Assembly: GCA_903907935.1 (NCBI GenBank)
Contig: CAIVQA010000101.1
Coordinates: forward strand, 1-60,236
Origin: an uncultured Francisellaceae bacterium
GTDB lineage: Bacteria > Pseudomonadota > Gammaproteobacteria > UBA6186 > Azoamicaceae
Direction of reading: 5' to 3'
DNA length: 60,236 nucleotides
Shown here in pieces: positions 34,000-43,415 of the stretch. Each line of letters begins with the position of its first letter. Position 1 is the stretch's first letter. The notes beneath the pieces are model-generated. The model did not search any database, was not told where the DNA came from, and saw only the letters and a list, made by a program, of their open reading frames with translations. Position numbers and translations under genes: made by a program.

Positions 34000-35595
34000 A
34001 TGTATTATTTTAACAATAATCAGAAAGGATTACTTTTAATAACAGCAATGTTATTAATGTCCATTTTAACCGCTACAGGAAGTGTAATGTTAAAAGTTTC
34101 TAATAGCGTGAAAAAAATCTCTCAAAGTACTATTCAATATTTACAACAAACAAATGCATCTAGAGGATTATTAAATTTAATTTCTAGTAATTTAGATCAA
34201 GTTATACAAAGTAACGCTAATTCAGGATTTACTTGGGTAGATACTTCTACTTCAATACCTAATGTGGTAGGCAGTGTTAGTGCGGCAAATACTTCTATTG
34301 CAATATTTCCACCAATAACTGCTTCTTTAATAAACAGTGGAACCTTAAATATTAGTAATGTTTTAGCTTTACAAAATAATGGGGTAGATTTAAAGGATAT
34401 AGCAAATTCTGTACCAAATGGTGGTAACGTATCAATATACAATAATTCTATAACGGCAACTATAAATCCAATAACCAATTTAGTTAACGACAATAATAGT
34501 TATGGAGGATATTTAGTTGAAACTTTGGGTGTTTCTGTAGATTCGGTTAATAGTCCTTCTAATGCAGTATATTCTTTAAGAATAAGTTCTTATACTTGTA
34601 ATAATGGTACAAATAGTGGAACTTTCGATCAGAGTAACAGAACTTGTGTAGGTGGTAGTATTATTTCTTCTTCTAATTTAGTAGTTAATAAAACAAGAAC
34701 ATGTCCACCAAGAATGAATGTAGTAGTAACTAATTTATTAGGTTTATCAAATAGTATTTATAATTTATATTGTACTTGTGCTCAGCCTGCTAGTGGAGCT
34801 ATAACTACTACTTCTACTGGTCAGTGTGTGAGTTGTCCTACAGGGGGAACTTGGAACGATGCTTTAGGAGTTTGTCAATGTAGTGGAGCTAATAGTTATT
34901 TTAATGGTAATGCAAGCACAGGTAGTGGTAGTTGTGTTACCTGTACAACTGGCCCAGTTAATGCAACTGCAAATGGTTGTACTACTTGTTCTGGTAATTC
35001 TTATTTTTCTCCAAGCACGTCCAGTTGTGTTACTTGTACAGGAGGACCGGTAAACAGTGCTCAAAATGGTTGTAATACTTGTACAGGAAATACTTATTGG
35101 AATGGAACTAGTTGTGTTTCTTGTGCGACTGGTCCAATAGAAAATGGAATTTGTACTACTTGTGCATCCCCAAATATATTTAATTCTGCTAGTAATTCTT
35201 GTGTGGCGCCACTACAATGTACTGGTAATATGTATTGGAATAATAGTAGTAATAGTTGTGCAACATGTGTATCTGGATCTTCGCCAGGTAGTGATGGACA
35301 AAGCTGTACCACCACTATAGCTAATGCTCAATGGAATAATAATAATACTATTACCTGTACTAATGGTGCTTCTTTTGATGGAAGTAATTGTATAACTAGT
35401 TGTGCGACAGCAAATACCCCAGGTGCATCTTGTTTTTGGATGGAAAACTGGCCTCCTTGGGGATGGCAACAATGGGGTGGAGACTATAACTACTGCCGAG
35501 AACTAGACAGTTGTATGGGAGGGATGGGCTATTCAGGGGGAGGATGCTATAAATGGTCGCTAGGTGTTGATGGTTGTTTTGGTGGCTGGCATTAA
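34000..35595 (+). CDS. Second cysteine-rich pilin-like protein (PilX/PilV-like N-terminus)
   Basis: The 531-aa protein starts with a short leader and QKGLLLITAMLLMSILTATGSVML. This resembles the PilX/PilV type of minor pilin, in which the +5 Glu can be absent. A pilin-like head to about residue 240 is followed by Cys-rich repeats of the C-x2-C-TGP-N type. One copy of the AQWNNNN unit and the same Trp/Cys cap as the upstream protein come last (PGASCFWM, WPPW, YSGGGCYKW). Its stop overlaps the rseP start (TAATG), so it is co-translated with rseP. The shared cap suggests that the two proteins work together. Confidence 0.78.
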   Translation: MYYFNNNQKGLLLITAMLLMSILTATGSVMLKVSNSVKKISQSTIQYLQQTNASRGLLNLISSNLDQVIQSNANSGFTWVDTSTSIPNVVGSVSAANTSIAIFPPITASLINSGTLNISNVLALQNNGVDLKDIANSVPNGGNVSIYNNSITATINPITNLVNDNNSYGGYLVETLGVSVDSVNSPSNAVYSLRISSYTCNNGTNSGTFDQSNRTCVGGSIISSSNLVVNKTRTCPPRMNVVVTNLLGLSNSIYNLYCTCAQPASGAITTTSTGQCVSCPTGGTWNDALGVCQCSGANSYFNGNASTGSGSCVTCTTGPVNATANGCTTCSGNSYFSPSTSSCVTCTGGPVNSAQNGCNTCTGNTYWNGTSCVSCATGPIENGICTTCASPNIFNSASNSCVAPLQCTGNMYWNNSSNSCATCVSGSSPGSDGQSCTTTIANAQWNNNNTITCTNGASFDGSNCITSCATANTPGASCFWMENWPPWGWQQWGGDYNYCRELDSCMGGMGYSGGGCYKWSLGVDGCFGGWH

Positions 35596-36956
35596 TGGAT
35601 ATTTGTTACTCATTAATCGGTTTTATCTTAGGGATAGGTGTATTAGTAATAGTACATGAATTAGGCCATTTTTATGTAGCAAGATTTTTTAATGTTAGAA
35701 TATTAAGATTTTCTATTGGTTTTGGGCCATCACGTCCTATATGGTACGATAAATTTGGAACAGAATATGTAATATCTGCAATCCCAATAGGTGGCTACGT
35801 AACACCACTAGATACTAATGAAGGATCATCCGATATAAAATTAGCCGATCAAAGTATGGCTATTAATAAGAAATCACCATGGATTAGAATGCTGATTTTT
35901 TTTGCTGGACCATTGTTTAGTATTTTATTTGCAGTTTTAATGTATTGGTTAGTATTTATAATAGGTATTAGTACTCCTATTCCCATCTTGGGTACAATTC
36001 ATAAAGGAACAACTGCTGATTTTGCTAAGTTAAAATCAGGTTTAGAAATTATTAAAGTAAATGATCAACCAGTATATAGCTGGGAAGATATTACTAGTAT
36101 TTTGCTTAAAAATTTAAATTCAAAAAATAATTTTGTAAAATTAGAAACTTATGATCGAAAAACAGCTAAAAATTCTAACTATGTGTTAAATTTAAATGGC
36201 TGGAATATTAACGATATTAAAGGGGATATTTTAAAATCTTTAGGGTTAGAACCATTTAGTTCTTTAGATCCAAAAATTTGGAAAGTATTACCAAAATACC
36301 CAGCTTTTGAAGCAGGAATTAAACCAGGAGATCTAATTATAGCTATAAATAATGTTCCAATGAAAAGTGGGGAAGAGGTTCCAGAATATATTCATGATCA
36401 AGCTGGCAAAAAAATAAACGTTACAGTTAAACGTAATAAAGAAATTTTATCTTTTACTATTGTACCTGTTAGTAATATATCTCCTAGTGGAGAAAAAATC
36501 GGATTTATAGGGATAAAGTATCATAGTAAACCCTATAAAAAAGAGTTATTAAGAACTATTAAATATGGAGTTATAGATAGCTTTTTTAAAGCAATAATTA
36601 AAACCTATAATTACACTACTTTAAGTTGCTATATGTTATACGAAACAATTTTTGGTAAAGGATCTTTAAATAATGTGGCAGGCCCAATTGCTATTGGGTA
36701 TTATGCTGGGCAGAGTATAAAAAGTGGATTAGAATATTTTTTGAGTTTTTTAGGATTAGCTAGTATTGGCCTGGGGGTATTAAATTTGTTGCCAATACCA
36801 TGGTTAGATGGTGGTTCAGTGGTGCATTGTATTTATGAATTAATAGTAGGTAAGCCTGCACCACCAAAAACTATAATATTAGCAAGAACTATTAGTTTGT
36901 TTTTTTTAATATCACTAACAATTTTTGTATTAATAAATGATCTTGCTAAGTTTTAA
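35595..36956 (+). CDS. rseP: RseP site-2 intramembrane metalloprotease
   Basis: The 453-aa inner-membrane zinc protease cleaves anti-sigma factors and signal-peptide remnants. HELGH sits at residues 21-25 in the first membrane span; two PDZ-like regions follow (about 110-200 and 205-290), and NLLPIPWLDGG near residue 400 supplies the third zinc ligand. The ATG at 35595 gives the usual N-terminus; longer frames run into the upstream gene. It is normally next to cdsA and bamA; here both neighbours differ. Confidence 0.94.
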   Translation: MDICYSLIGFILGIGVLVIVHELGHFYVARFFNVRILRFSIGFGPSRPIWYDKFGTEYVISAIPIGGYVTPLDTNEGSSDIKLADQSMAINKKSPWIRMLIFFAGPLFSILFAVLMYWLVFIIGISTPIPILGTIHKGTTADFAKLKSGLEIIKVNDQPVYSWEDITSILLKNLNSKNNFVKLETYDRKTAKNSNYVLNLNGWNINDIKGDILKSLGLEPFSSLDPKIWKVLPKYPAFEAGIKPGDLIIAINNVPMKSGEEVPEYIHDQAGKKINVTVKRNKEILSFTIVPVSNISPSGEKIGFIGIKYHSKPYKKELLRTIKYGVIDSFFKAIIKTYNYTTLSCYMLYETIFGKGSLNNVAGPIAIGYYAGQSIKSGLEYFLSFLGLASIGLGVLNLLPIPWLDGGSVVHCIYELIVGKPAPPKTIILARTISLFFLISLTIFVLINDLAKF

Positions 36957-36962
36957 ATTTTT

Positions 36963-37075
36963 TGTAACTGTGCTGAACAGTTGATGCTCGCTTAAAAGCA
37001 AAACCTTTCGCCTTATCCTTTGTAGCCTGTGTGCGATAAAAGTCTTAAATTGACGGCATTAGCTGAACAGTTACA
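36963..37075. repeat. B-family palindromic element, copy 3
   Basis: 113 nt with termini TGTAACTGTGCTGAACAG and AGCTGAACAGTTACA. The inside differs from copies 1 and 2 and shares AGCCTGTGTGCGATAAAAGTC and TTGACGGCATTAG text with the long copy at 50804. It fills the gap between convergent rseP and pepA, and its last bases form the pepA stop codon. Confidence 0.85.
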
Positions 37076-38594
37076 ATTTTTGATCTTGCTCCATTAAATA
37101 TTGTGCTAACAACGGCAAAGGTCTACCAGTTGCATAATGAAATTTACCCTCAGTAATATAAGCAGTTCCTGCTATATCTAAGTGAGCCCAAGTATAGTTT
37201 TCAGCAAATTTTTCTAAAAAGCAGGCTGCAGTTATGCTGCCAGCATGCGGTCCTCCAATATTAGCTAAATCTGCTATATCGCTTTCTAATTGTTTATGGT
37301 ATTCCTCGGTTATTGGAAATTGCCAAACTTTATCGCAAATCTGATTACCTGCAGATTTTAGATGATCTGCTAATTTTTGATTATTGCTAAATAATCCACT
37401 GTAATGTTGTCCTAATGCTGCAGCGCAAGCACCAGTTAAGGTGGCAATATCTATAACTACTTTTGGATTAAATTTTTTGCAATAAGTAAGTGCTTCACAG
37501 AGGATTAGACGTCCTTCTGCATCAGTATTTAAAATTTCTACGGTTAGGCCAGACATAGTAGTTACAACATCGTCTGGACGACTAGCATTGCCACCTGGCA
37601 TATTTTCAGTAACAGCCATAATTCCTACAATATTTAAATTTAGATTCATTTCTATGGCAAAATTAATTAATCCTAATACAGTTGCTGCACCGCACATATC
37701 GTACTTCATTCCAACCATTGAATTAGCTGGTTTTAAAGAATTACCGCCGGTATCAAATGTTATACCTTTTCCAATTAAAACAATTGGAGCATCTTTAGTT
37801 TTATTTTTAGAATTTTTAGATCCATTGTATTCTAAACAAATTAATTTTGGTGGTTGAGGACTACCTTGAGCAACTGCTAAAAATGCTCCCATATTTAATT
37901 TTTCTAGATCTTTTTTTTCTAAAATTGTTAATTTAATTTTAGAAGACGTTTTGCTTAATTCTATAGCAGATTTAGCCATAAAAGTGGTAGTACAAAAATT
38001 AGGAGGAGTATTAGCTAGATCTTTAATTAATTTACAAGAGTTTGTAACGGCTAATGCATACGATAAAGTTGTTTTTAAGTCAGCAACATCTTTATGGTCC
38101 ACTATAAAATCGATAGAATTTATTTTATTTGAAGATTGTTGATCTTTATTAGATTTTTTAGATTTATATTTATTAAAATTATATAAATTATGCTGTAAGA
38201 TTGTAGTGGTTTGGTAAAATTGCCAATTGATTTTTCGGTCTTTTACTTGGCAATTTTGTAAGCATATTGCTGCATTATTAATATTATGTTTATTTAAAGT
38301 AGAATAAATATTTTTAATCATACTCATAAACTGAAAATCAGATAGTTTGTGTTCTTTGCCAGTAGAAATTAATAGTAACCTAGTTGCTGTAAGATTAGGA
38401 ATATTAAATAACAATACCGACTTATTGATACTAAGATCTAGGTGTAACTCTTCTTGTTTTATAATATTTTTTAAGTACTCTAAAGTATTTTTAGGGAAAT
38501 TTGATTTATTTAAAGAACTAGTAGTGCATACTAAGCAATCGGTTTTTAAATTTTCTATGTTAGCTGTTGAACTAGATTTGATCTGAAATTTCAT
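37071..38594 (-). CDS. pepA: Leucyl aminopeptidase, M17 family
   Basis: The 507-aa cytosolic aminopeptidase has the family's C-terminal catalytic domain with GKGITFDTGG, MKYDMCGAATVLG and the signature NTDAEGRLIL (about residues 355-364), which binds the two metal ions. Length matches E. coli PepA (503 aa). In E. coli PepA also binds DNA in site-specific recombination; that role cannot be judged here. It is divergent from lptF, as in most gammaproteobacteria. Confidence 0.95.
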   Translation of the reverse strand: MKFQIKSSSTANIENLKTDCLVCTTSSLNKSNFPKNTLEYLKNIIKQEELHLDLSINKSVLLFNIPNLTATRLLLISTGKEHKLSDFQFMSMIKNIYSTLNKHNINNAAICLQNCQVKDRKINWQFYQTTTILQHNLYNFNKYKSKKSNKDQQSSNKINSIDFIVDHKDVADLKTTLSYALAVTNSCKLIKDLANTPPNFCTTTFMAKSAIELSKTSSKIKLTILEKKDLEKLNMGAFLAVAQGSPQPPKLICLEYNGSKNSKNKTKDAPIVLIGKGITFDTGGNSLKPANSMVGMKYDMCGAATVLGLINFAIEMNLNLNIVGIMAVTENMPGGNASRPDDVVTTMSGLTVEILNTDAEGRLILCEALTYCKKFNPKVVIDIATLTGACAAALGQHYSGLFSNNQKLADHLKSAGNQICDKVWQFPITEEYHKQLESDIADLANIGGPHAGSITAACFLEKFAENYTWAHLDIAGTAYITEGKFHYATGRPLPLLAQYLMEQDQKL

Positions 38595-38633
38595 AATTTT
38601 CCCTCATATAATGTAGAATAGTTTTATTTTGAT

Positions 38634-38790
38634 TAGTATAGGTACTGATCGCATATGAGTTTTCGGTACTCTAAAAAATAATTCGCTGAACTCGCCCTAC
38701 GCAGAGTAGCGCTAACAGCAACAGTATGGGGCTCAAACAACCGCTCATTATTTTTTTAGAGTACCGAAAACTCATTAGCTGAGAGTATAT
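38634..38790. repeat. A-family palindromic element, copy 3
   Basis: About 157 nt with arms GAGTTTTCGGTACTCTAAAA and TTTTAGAGTACCGAAAACTC, of the same subtype as copies 2 and 7. It occupies the pepA/lptF divergent promoter region and ends 17 nt before the lptF ATG, so it may alter expression of both. Confidence 0.87.
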
Positions 38791-38807
38791 ATACATTGAG
38801 AATTATA

Positions 38808-39911
38808 ATGTTATTGATTCGAAAGTACATTGTTAAAGAAATATTATTATACTTTGTGGCAATAATTTTTTTTCTTTTTCTAATATTTATTACTAATAAG
38901 TTTATTGGATTGTTGACTAAAGCAGCAAGCGGCCAGCTACCATTTGCTATGGTTTGTCAAGCTATGTTGCTATATGTTCCAGAAATATTAGGTTTATTAA
39001 TGCCGCTTAGTTTATTTATAGCTGTTTTATTTGTAGTTAGTAAATTATATGCTGATCAAGAAATAGTAGTATTATTTACTTCTGGTTTAAATTGGTACTT
39101 TTTAATTAATACCGTAATAAGAGTTGCTGTTTTCGTTGCTATATTAACGGCCGCTATAACTTTATGGTTAGCTCCATATGCAACCAAAATACGAGAAGAA
39201 GTTTTATCTAAAGGTAAAACATTAGGAATTATAAGTTCTGTTGTTCCAGGACGTTTTCAAGTTATTAATGATGGTAAACAAGTATTTTATGTTGGTAATG
39301 TGGATAATAAAAATCAGAACAATAAAATTCAAGATATATTTATTGCGACTAATGCCGACAATCAATTAGAAACTTTAGTAGTAACTGCGAAATCTGGCAG
39401 TATAGAGACGTTAAAAGATCAAGATGGTAATTTTTTAGTGTTGCAAGATGGGCATAGATATTCTGGTATAGCAGGTAACGCTAATTTTTCTGTTATTGAT
39501 TTTGCAGAGTATGGGCGACAATTGTTACCTAAAGACGATGAATCACCACTTAGTATGCATAAGGTACAAAAAACTAATGAAATTTGGGGATCTAAAATTC
39601 CTGGAGAAAATGCTGAATGGCAGTGGCGGATGGCAATGCCAATTTCGATATTAATTTTAGCTATGTTAGCTGTTAGTTTAGCTAAAGTTTTACCACGTCA
39701 AGGTAAATTTGCCAAATTTTTACCTGCTATTTTAATGTACATTATATATTGTAATGCAATGATTTTTATGCGTCGTTTAATAGAAAACGAGGATGTTAGT
39801 GCTATTTGTGGGATTTGGAGTGTACATTTGTTATTTTTAGTTGTAACAGGTTTTTTATTATTACAAGCAAGCGGTTGGTTTTTATATTTTAGAAAGAAAT
39901 TTTTATATTGA
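38808..39911 (+). CDS. lptF: LPS export permease LptF
   Basis: The 367-aa permease has six membrane segments, three at each end, around a periplasmic beta-jellyroll. With LptG and LptB it lifts LPS out of the inner membrane. The start MLLIRKYIVKEILLYF fits the family; a TTG at 38796 would add 4 residues. Order and divergence from pepA identify it as LptF rather than LptG. Confidence 0.92.
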   Translation: MLLIRKYIVKEILLYFVAIIFFLFLIFITNKFIGLLTKAASGQLPFAMVCQAMLLYVPEILGLLMPLSLFIAVLFVVSKLYADQEIVVLFTSGLNWYFLINTVIRVAVFVAILTAAITLWLAPYATKIREEVLSKGKTLGIISSVVPGRFQVINDGKQVFYVGNVDNKNQNNKIQDIFIATNADNQLETLVVTAKSGSIETLKDQDGNFLVLQDGHRYSGIAGNANFSVIDFAEYGRQLLPKDDESPLSMHKVQKTNEIWGSKIPGENAEWQWRMAMPISILILAMLAVSLAKVLPRQGKFAKFLPAILMYIIYCNAMIFMRRLIENEDVSAICGIWSVHLLFLVVTGFLLLQASGWFLYFRKKFLY

Positions 39912-40102
39912 TAGCATATGAGTTTTCGTTATCCTAAAAAACAAGTGACTTGCGCCTATCCTGGCGCTCGCCCTTTGGGCGTGTTGCACACGTCAAAAAT
40001 GTCTATCCTGACATTTTTTCGTGAAACTCGCCCCGCTTTGCGGGGCTCAAACAACACTCCTTGTTTTTCTAGGACACCGAAAACTCATTAATTGAGAGTA
40101 TA
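39911..40102. repeat. A-family palindromic element, copy 4
   Basis: 192 nt with arms GAGTTTTCGTTATCCTAAAA and CTAGGACACCGAAAACTC. The interior carries GGCGCTCGCCC, GGGCGTGTTGCACACGTC and a hairpin around ATGTCTATCCTGACATT. It separates lptF and lptG, which overlap or abut in E. coli, and lies 10 nt before the lptG ATG. Confidence 0.87.
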
Positions 40103-40112
40103 ATGGTTTTAA

Positions 40113-41192
40113 ATGAAGATTATTGTTAATTACATTGGTATTAATTTATTAAAAGGGATCAGTCTAGTAGCTGTATTGTTATTAGGGGTAGATCTATTTT
40201 TTTATTTAATAAATGAGCTACGTTTTGTAGGAACAGGGGACTATAATTTATTTGCTGCAATAGAATTTATCGTTCTTACTATTCCTAGAAAATTATATAT
40301 TTTATCGCCTTGGGCAGCGTTAATAGGATCATTATTAGTTCTTGGTTCTATGGCTAAAAATAGCGAATTAGTAGCAATGCGTACAGCTGGTATATCGGTT
40401 AATAGAATTGCTTTATTTGGAAGTTATTATGTATTAGGTTTTACGATGTTAGTTTTTTTAGGTGGGGAATTATTGGCTCCAAAAATAGAATTATTTGCCC
40501 AAAAAAGAAAAACTTTAGCTTTAAGTCAGGGTAAAACTATTTATACTTCTTATGGTACCTGGATTAGAACTGGTAATAAATTTATTCATGTTGCTAGAAT
40601 TAAAGATCGTAATAGTTTGCATAATGTTACTATTTATGAATTAGATCAAAATTTACAACTAAAACAATCAAGGTTTGCTCAAACTGCGGAAGTAATTAAT
40701 CTTGACGATGTTGGTAACAGTAGTTGGAATTTAAAAAATGTTACTATTACTGATTTTACTAATGGAATCAAATTAACTAAATTAGCAAATAAAAAAGAGC
40801 AAAATTTATTAGATCTAAATATTTTACAAACTGCTAATGTAAAACATTTAGAACGTTTATCTATAAAAAATTTAATTACTGTAATTAGAGATCGATTAGC
40901 TAATAATTTAACTGTAATAGACTATAAAATTGCTTTTTGGAAAAAAATTATTCAACCATTTTCCATTTTAATTATGAGTTATTTGGCAGTACCATTTGTA
41001 TTGGGACCATTGCGTTCTTCTTCTCGTGGATTGCGACTTTTAGTAGGAGTTGGATTAGGGTTTGTGTTTCATTTGCTTAATGCATTATTTTGTCCGTTAG
41101 TTACAGTTATTAATTTTCCACCAAGTATTGCTGTTATTTTACCACCGATGGTTTTTTTATTATTAGGGGTGTATTTAGCTGTAAAAGCATGA
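40113..41192 (+). CDS. lptG: LPS export permease LptG
   Basis: The 359-aa partner of LptF has the same topology. The N-terminal half shows the family segment LLVLGSMAKNSELVAMRTAGIS, the cytoplasmic coupling region that contacts LptB. The C-terminal part has the segment IMSYLAVPFVLGPLRSSSRG. It overlaps the following coiled-coil gene by 4 nt. Confidence 0.92.
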   Translation: MKIIVNYIGINLLKGISLVAVLLLGVDLFFYLINELRFVGTGDYNLFAAIEFIVLTIPRKLYILSPWAALIGSLLVLGSMAKNSELVAMRTAGISVNRIALFGSYYVLGFTMLVFLGGELLAPKIELFAQKRKTLALSQGKTIYTSYGTWIRTGNKFIHVARIKDRNSLHNVTIYELDQNLQLKQSRFAQTAEVINLDDVGNSSWNLKNVTITDFTNGIKLTKLANKKEQNLLDLNILQTANVKHLERLSIKNLITVIRDRLANNLTVIDYKIAFWKKIIQPFSILIMSYLAVPFVLGPLRSSSRGLRLLVGVGLGFVFHLLNALFCPLVTVINFPPSIAVILPPMVFLLLGVYLAVKA

Positions 41193-41947
41193 GTATGCTA
41201 TACTTTTTGCACATGCAATGGAAAATTTTTAAAAATGCTTCAAAAGAAATTATCATAATAAGTATAGTTATTATCGTTGTTAGCTTTATAGCTTTTCAGC
41301 AGTTCTTTAGTAAAAATTTAACGATGAAAACTGCCATATTTCAAGAAGAACAACAGCTGCTTACCGAACAATTTAATAAAAAATTAGCAAAGTTAACTAA
41401 AAATTTTAATTTTGTTAAAGAGGAAAATAGAAGTTTACAGGAGCTTAATCATACTCTAGAGAAGAAATTAGAAGAACTAGAGTATACCAAAGAAAATATA
41501 AATTATCAGTTAACAGATTTCAATAATAAAATAGCTGGTTTAGAAGGGACTTATAATTCAGAAAAGAATGTTTTACAACAAAAAATAGCTATGTTAAAAA
41601 AGGATAATGTAGAATTACAAGAATTAATTAAAGAATTACAACAGCAAATAAAAAACCATAAAGATAATAGCTATAGTTTATTTCAAGCTGGTAAATTAGA
41701 AGTAGAATTATCTAAAATAGAGCAGCAAATATTGGAGCAATACGATAACATTCTTCAAAAAAAAAATAATTTAGAAAAATTAAAAGAAAAATGTGGTACT
41801 TTAAGGATGAATACTAATTTTTGTAAGGAGTATGATGCTGGAATGATCCATCTTACTACATTAGAAAAACAAATGGAGCACCTACAAAATAAACGAGAAG
41901 ATTTAAAACAAAGAATTAACACCTATTTATCTTCTGCTAAGCAATAG
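41189..41947 (+). CDS. Membrane-anchored coiled-coil protein, 252 aa
   Basis: I do not recognise a family. After a short cytosolic start there is one membrane span (about residues 20-37, IIIISIVIIVVSFIAFQQFF). About 190 residues of strongly predicted coiled coil follow, with heptads such as LEKKLEELEYTKENINYQL. The span would place the coiled coil in the periplasm if the N-terminus is inside. The start is coupled to lptG by an ATGA overlap, so a role near LPS export or the envelope is possible. Confidence 0.7.
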   Translation: MSMLYFLHMQWKIFKNASKEIIIISIVIIVVSFIAFQQFFSKNLTMKTAIFQEEQQLLTEQFNKKLAKLTKNFNFVKEENRSLQELNHTLEKKLEELEYTKENINYQLTDFNNKIAGLEGTYNSEKNVLQQKIAMLKKDNVELQELIKELQQQIKNHKDNSYSLFQAGKLEVELSKIEQQILEQYDNILQKKNNLEKLKEKCGTLRMNTNFCKEYDAGMIHLTTLEKQMEHLQNKREDLKQRINTYLSSAKQ

Positions 41948-42004
41948 TATATGATATATATCCGGTCGTGGGTGCACTTTTTAGGTACCAGGGGATATAA
42001 AAAT

Positions 42005-42787
42005 ATGAAAAAAACATTTAATTTATTCTTAATTTGTGGCGTTTTGCTATTTTTTATTAGTGGTTGTTCTGATCATAAAACCAATAAAAATAAATTAATA
42101 GTTGGTATGTCAGCTGATTATCCTCCATTTGAGTTTAAAGAAGGTGAACACTTTCAAGGTTTAGATGTAGATCTAGCTAAATTGATAGGTAAACAACTTA
42201 ATAAAGAAATAGAATTTAAAGATTTAAGTTTTAGTAGCTTATTTGCTGCATTAAATTCTGGTCAGATAGATTTAGCTATTTCGACAATTACTGCAACTAA
42301 AGAACGTAGTAAAATTTTTGATTTATCTGAGCCATATTATTTTGCTGATTTAGCCTTAATTTTTAGAAAAGATCAACCAGTACAGAGTGTGTCTGAATTG
42401 CGTACTCAAAAAATTGGTGCCCAATTAGGTAGTACTATGGAGGCTTGGGTAAAAGATTTTTTTAGAGATGCAAATTTTAAAGATCTAAAATTAATTACCA
42501 TGGATCTTAATCCACAATTAATAGAAGCTTTAAAATCTAAACAAATAGACATAGTAGTTGTCGAGTATGTGCAGGCCAAAGAATTTTGCAAAAGAAATTT
42601 AGATCTAGGTTATTTAGTAGCTGCTAAATCTGGTTATGGTTATGCTGTTGCAATGAAAAAAAATTCAGCATTATTAAAATCAGTTGATGTTGCTTTAGAG
42701 CATATTAAACAACAAGGGGATTTTACTGAATTAGAGAACAAATGGTTAGAAATAGCAGTAGAAATGGATGTACATGACGCTAGTTGA
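42005..42787 (+). CDS. Amino-acid ABC transporter, substrate-binding lipoprotein
   Basis: The 260-aa periplasmic binding protein belongs to the polar amino acid (ArtJ/HisJ/GlnH) family. The ATG at 42005 with AGGGGATA upstream gives a lipoprotein signal ending FISGC, so it is probably acylated. The SBP3 domain starts LIVGMSADYPPFEF, with LDVDLAKLIG and SFSSLFAALNSGQIDLAISTITATKERS. The ligand is not determined, but basic amino acids are likely from the Art-type look. The stop overlaps the permease gene. Confidence 0.9.
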   Translation: MKKTFNLFLICGVLLFFISGCSDHKTNKNKLIVGMSADYPPFEFKEGEHFQGLDVDLAKLIGKQLNKEIEFKDLSFSSLFAALNSGQIDLAISTITATKERSKIFDLSEPYYFADLALIFRKDQPVQSVSELRTQKIGAQLGSTMEAWVKDFFRDANFKDLKLITMDLNPQLIEALKSKQIDIVVVEYVQAKEFCKRNLDLGYLVAAKSGYGYAVAMKKNSALLKSVDVALEHIKQQGDFTELENKWLEIAVEMDVHDAS

Positions 42788-43415
42788 ACAAATTTTATTT
42801 ATTGGTAGAGGTACATTAGTTACTTTAAAGTATACGTTGGGGGCTCTAACTATTGGCCTTATTTTAGCGATTATTTTAACTATTTTGCGACGCCAAAAAG
42901 TTTTATTCCGTGTTTTGGTAGATGGTTTAGTTTCATTATTACGAGGTACACCATTATTAGTACAACTTAGTTTTTTTTATTTTGCAGTTCCTGGAATCTT
43001 TAAAATAAGATTAGATATATGGCATGCTGGGTTAATAGCGTTTGGCTTAAATAGTGCGGCATATGTTACCGAGATTTTTCGAGCCGGTATTCAAAGTATA
43101 CCTAAAGGGCAATTTGAAGCTGCTAAAAGTTTACAAATTAATACATTTTTATTATGGAAAGACATTATTATTCCACAGGTACTACGTAGTATTTTTCCGG
43201 CACTTGTTAACGAAGTTATAAGTTTAATAAAAGAAACAGCGATAATTTCATTTATGGGAGAATTGGATTTAACACGTCGAGCTCAAATAGTTGCTGCGTC
43301 ACAATTTAGTTATTTTATGCCATTTTGTTTAGCAGGAGCTTATTATTATTGCTTGATTTTTTTTATAGAAAGAATAGCTAATAGGATAGAGAAGAGTTGG
43401 CATGCTAAGTATTAA
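42768..43415 (+). CDS. Amino-acid ABC transporter, permease
   Basis: The 215-aa His/Glu/Gln/Arg-type permease has five hydrophobic segments. The EAA loop reads FEAAKSLQINTFLLWKDIIIPQVLRSIFPAL. The N-terminal LLRGTPLLVQLSFFYFAVP is characteristic of the family. Only one permease gene is present, so the channel is presumably a homodimer. It overlaps both neighbours. Confidence 0.93.
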   Translation: MYMTLVEQILFIGRGTLVTLKYTLGALTIGLILAIILTILRRQKVLFRVLVDGLVSLLRGTPLLVQLSFFYFAVPGIFKIRLDIWHAGLIAFGLNSAAYVTEIFRAGIQSIPKGQFEAAKSLQINTFLLWKDIIIPQVLRSIFPALVNEVISLIKETAIISFMGELDLTRRAQIVAASQFSYFMPFCLAGAYYYCLIFFIERIANRIEKSWHAKY

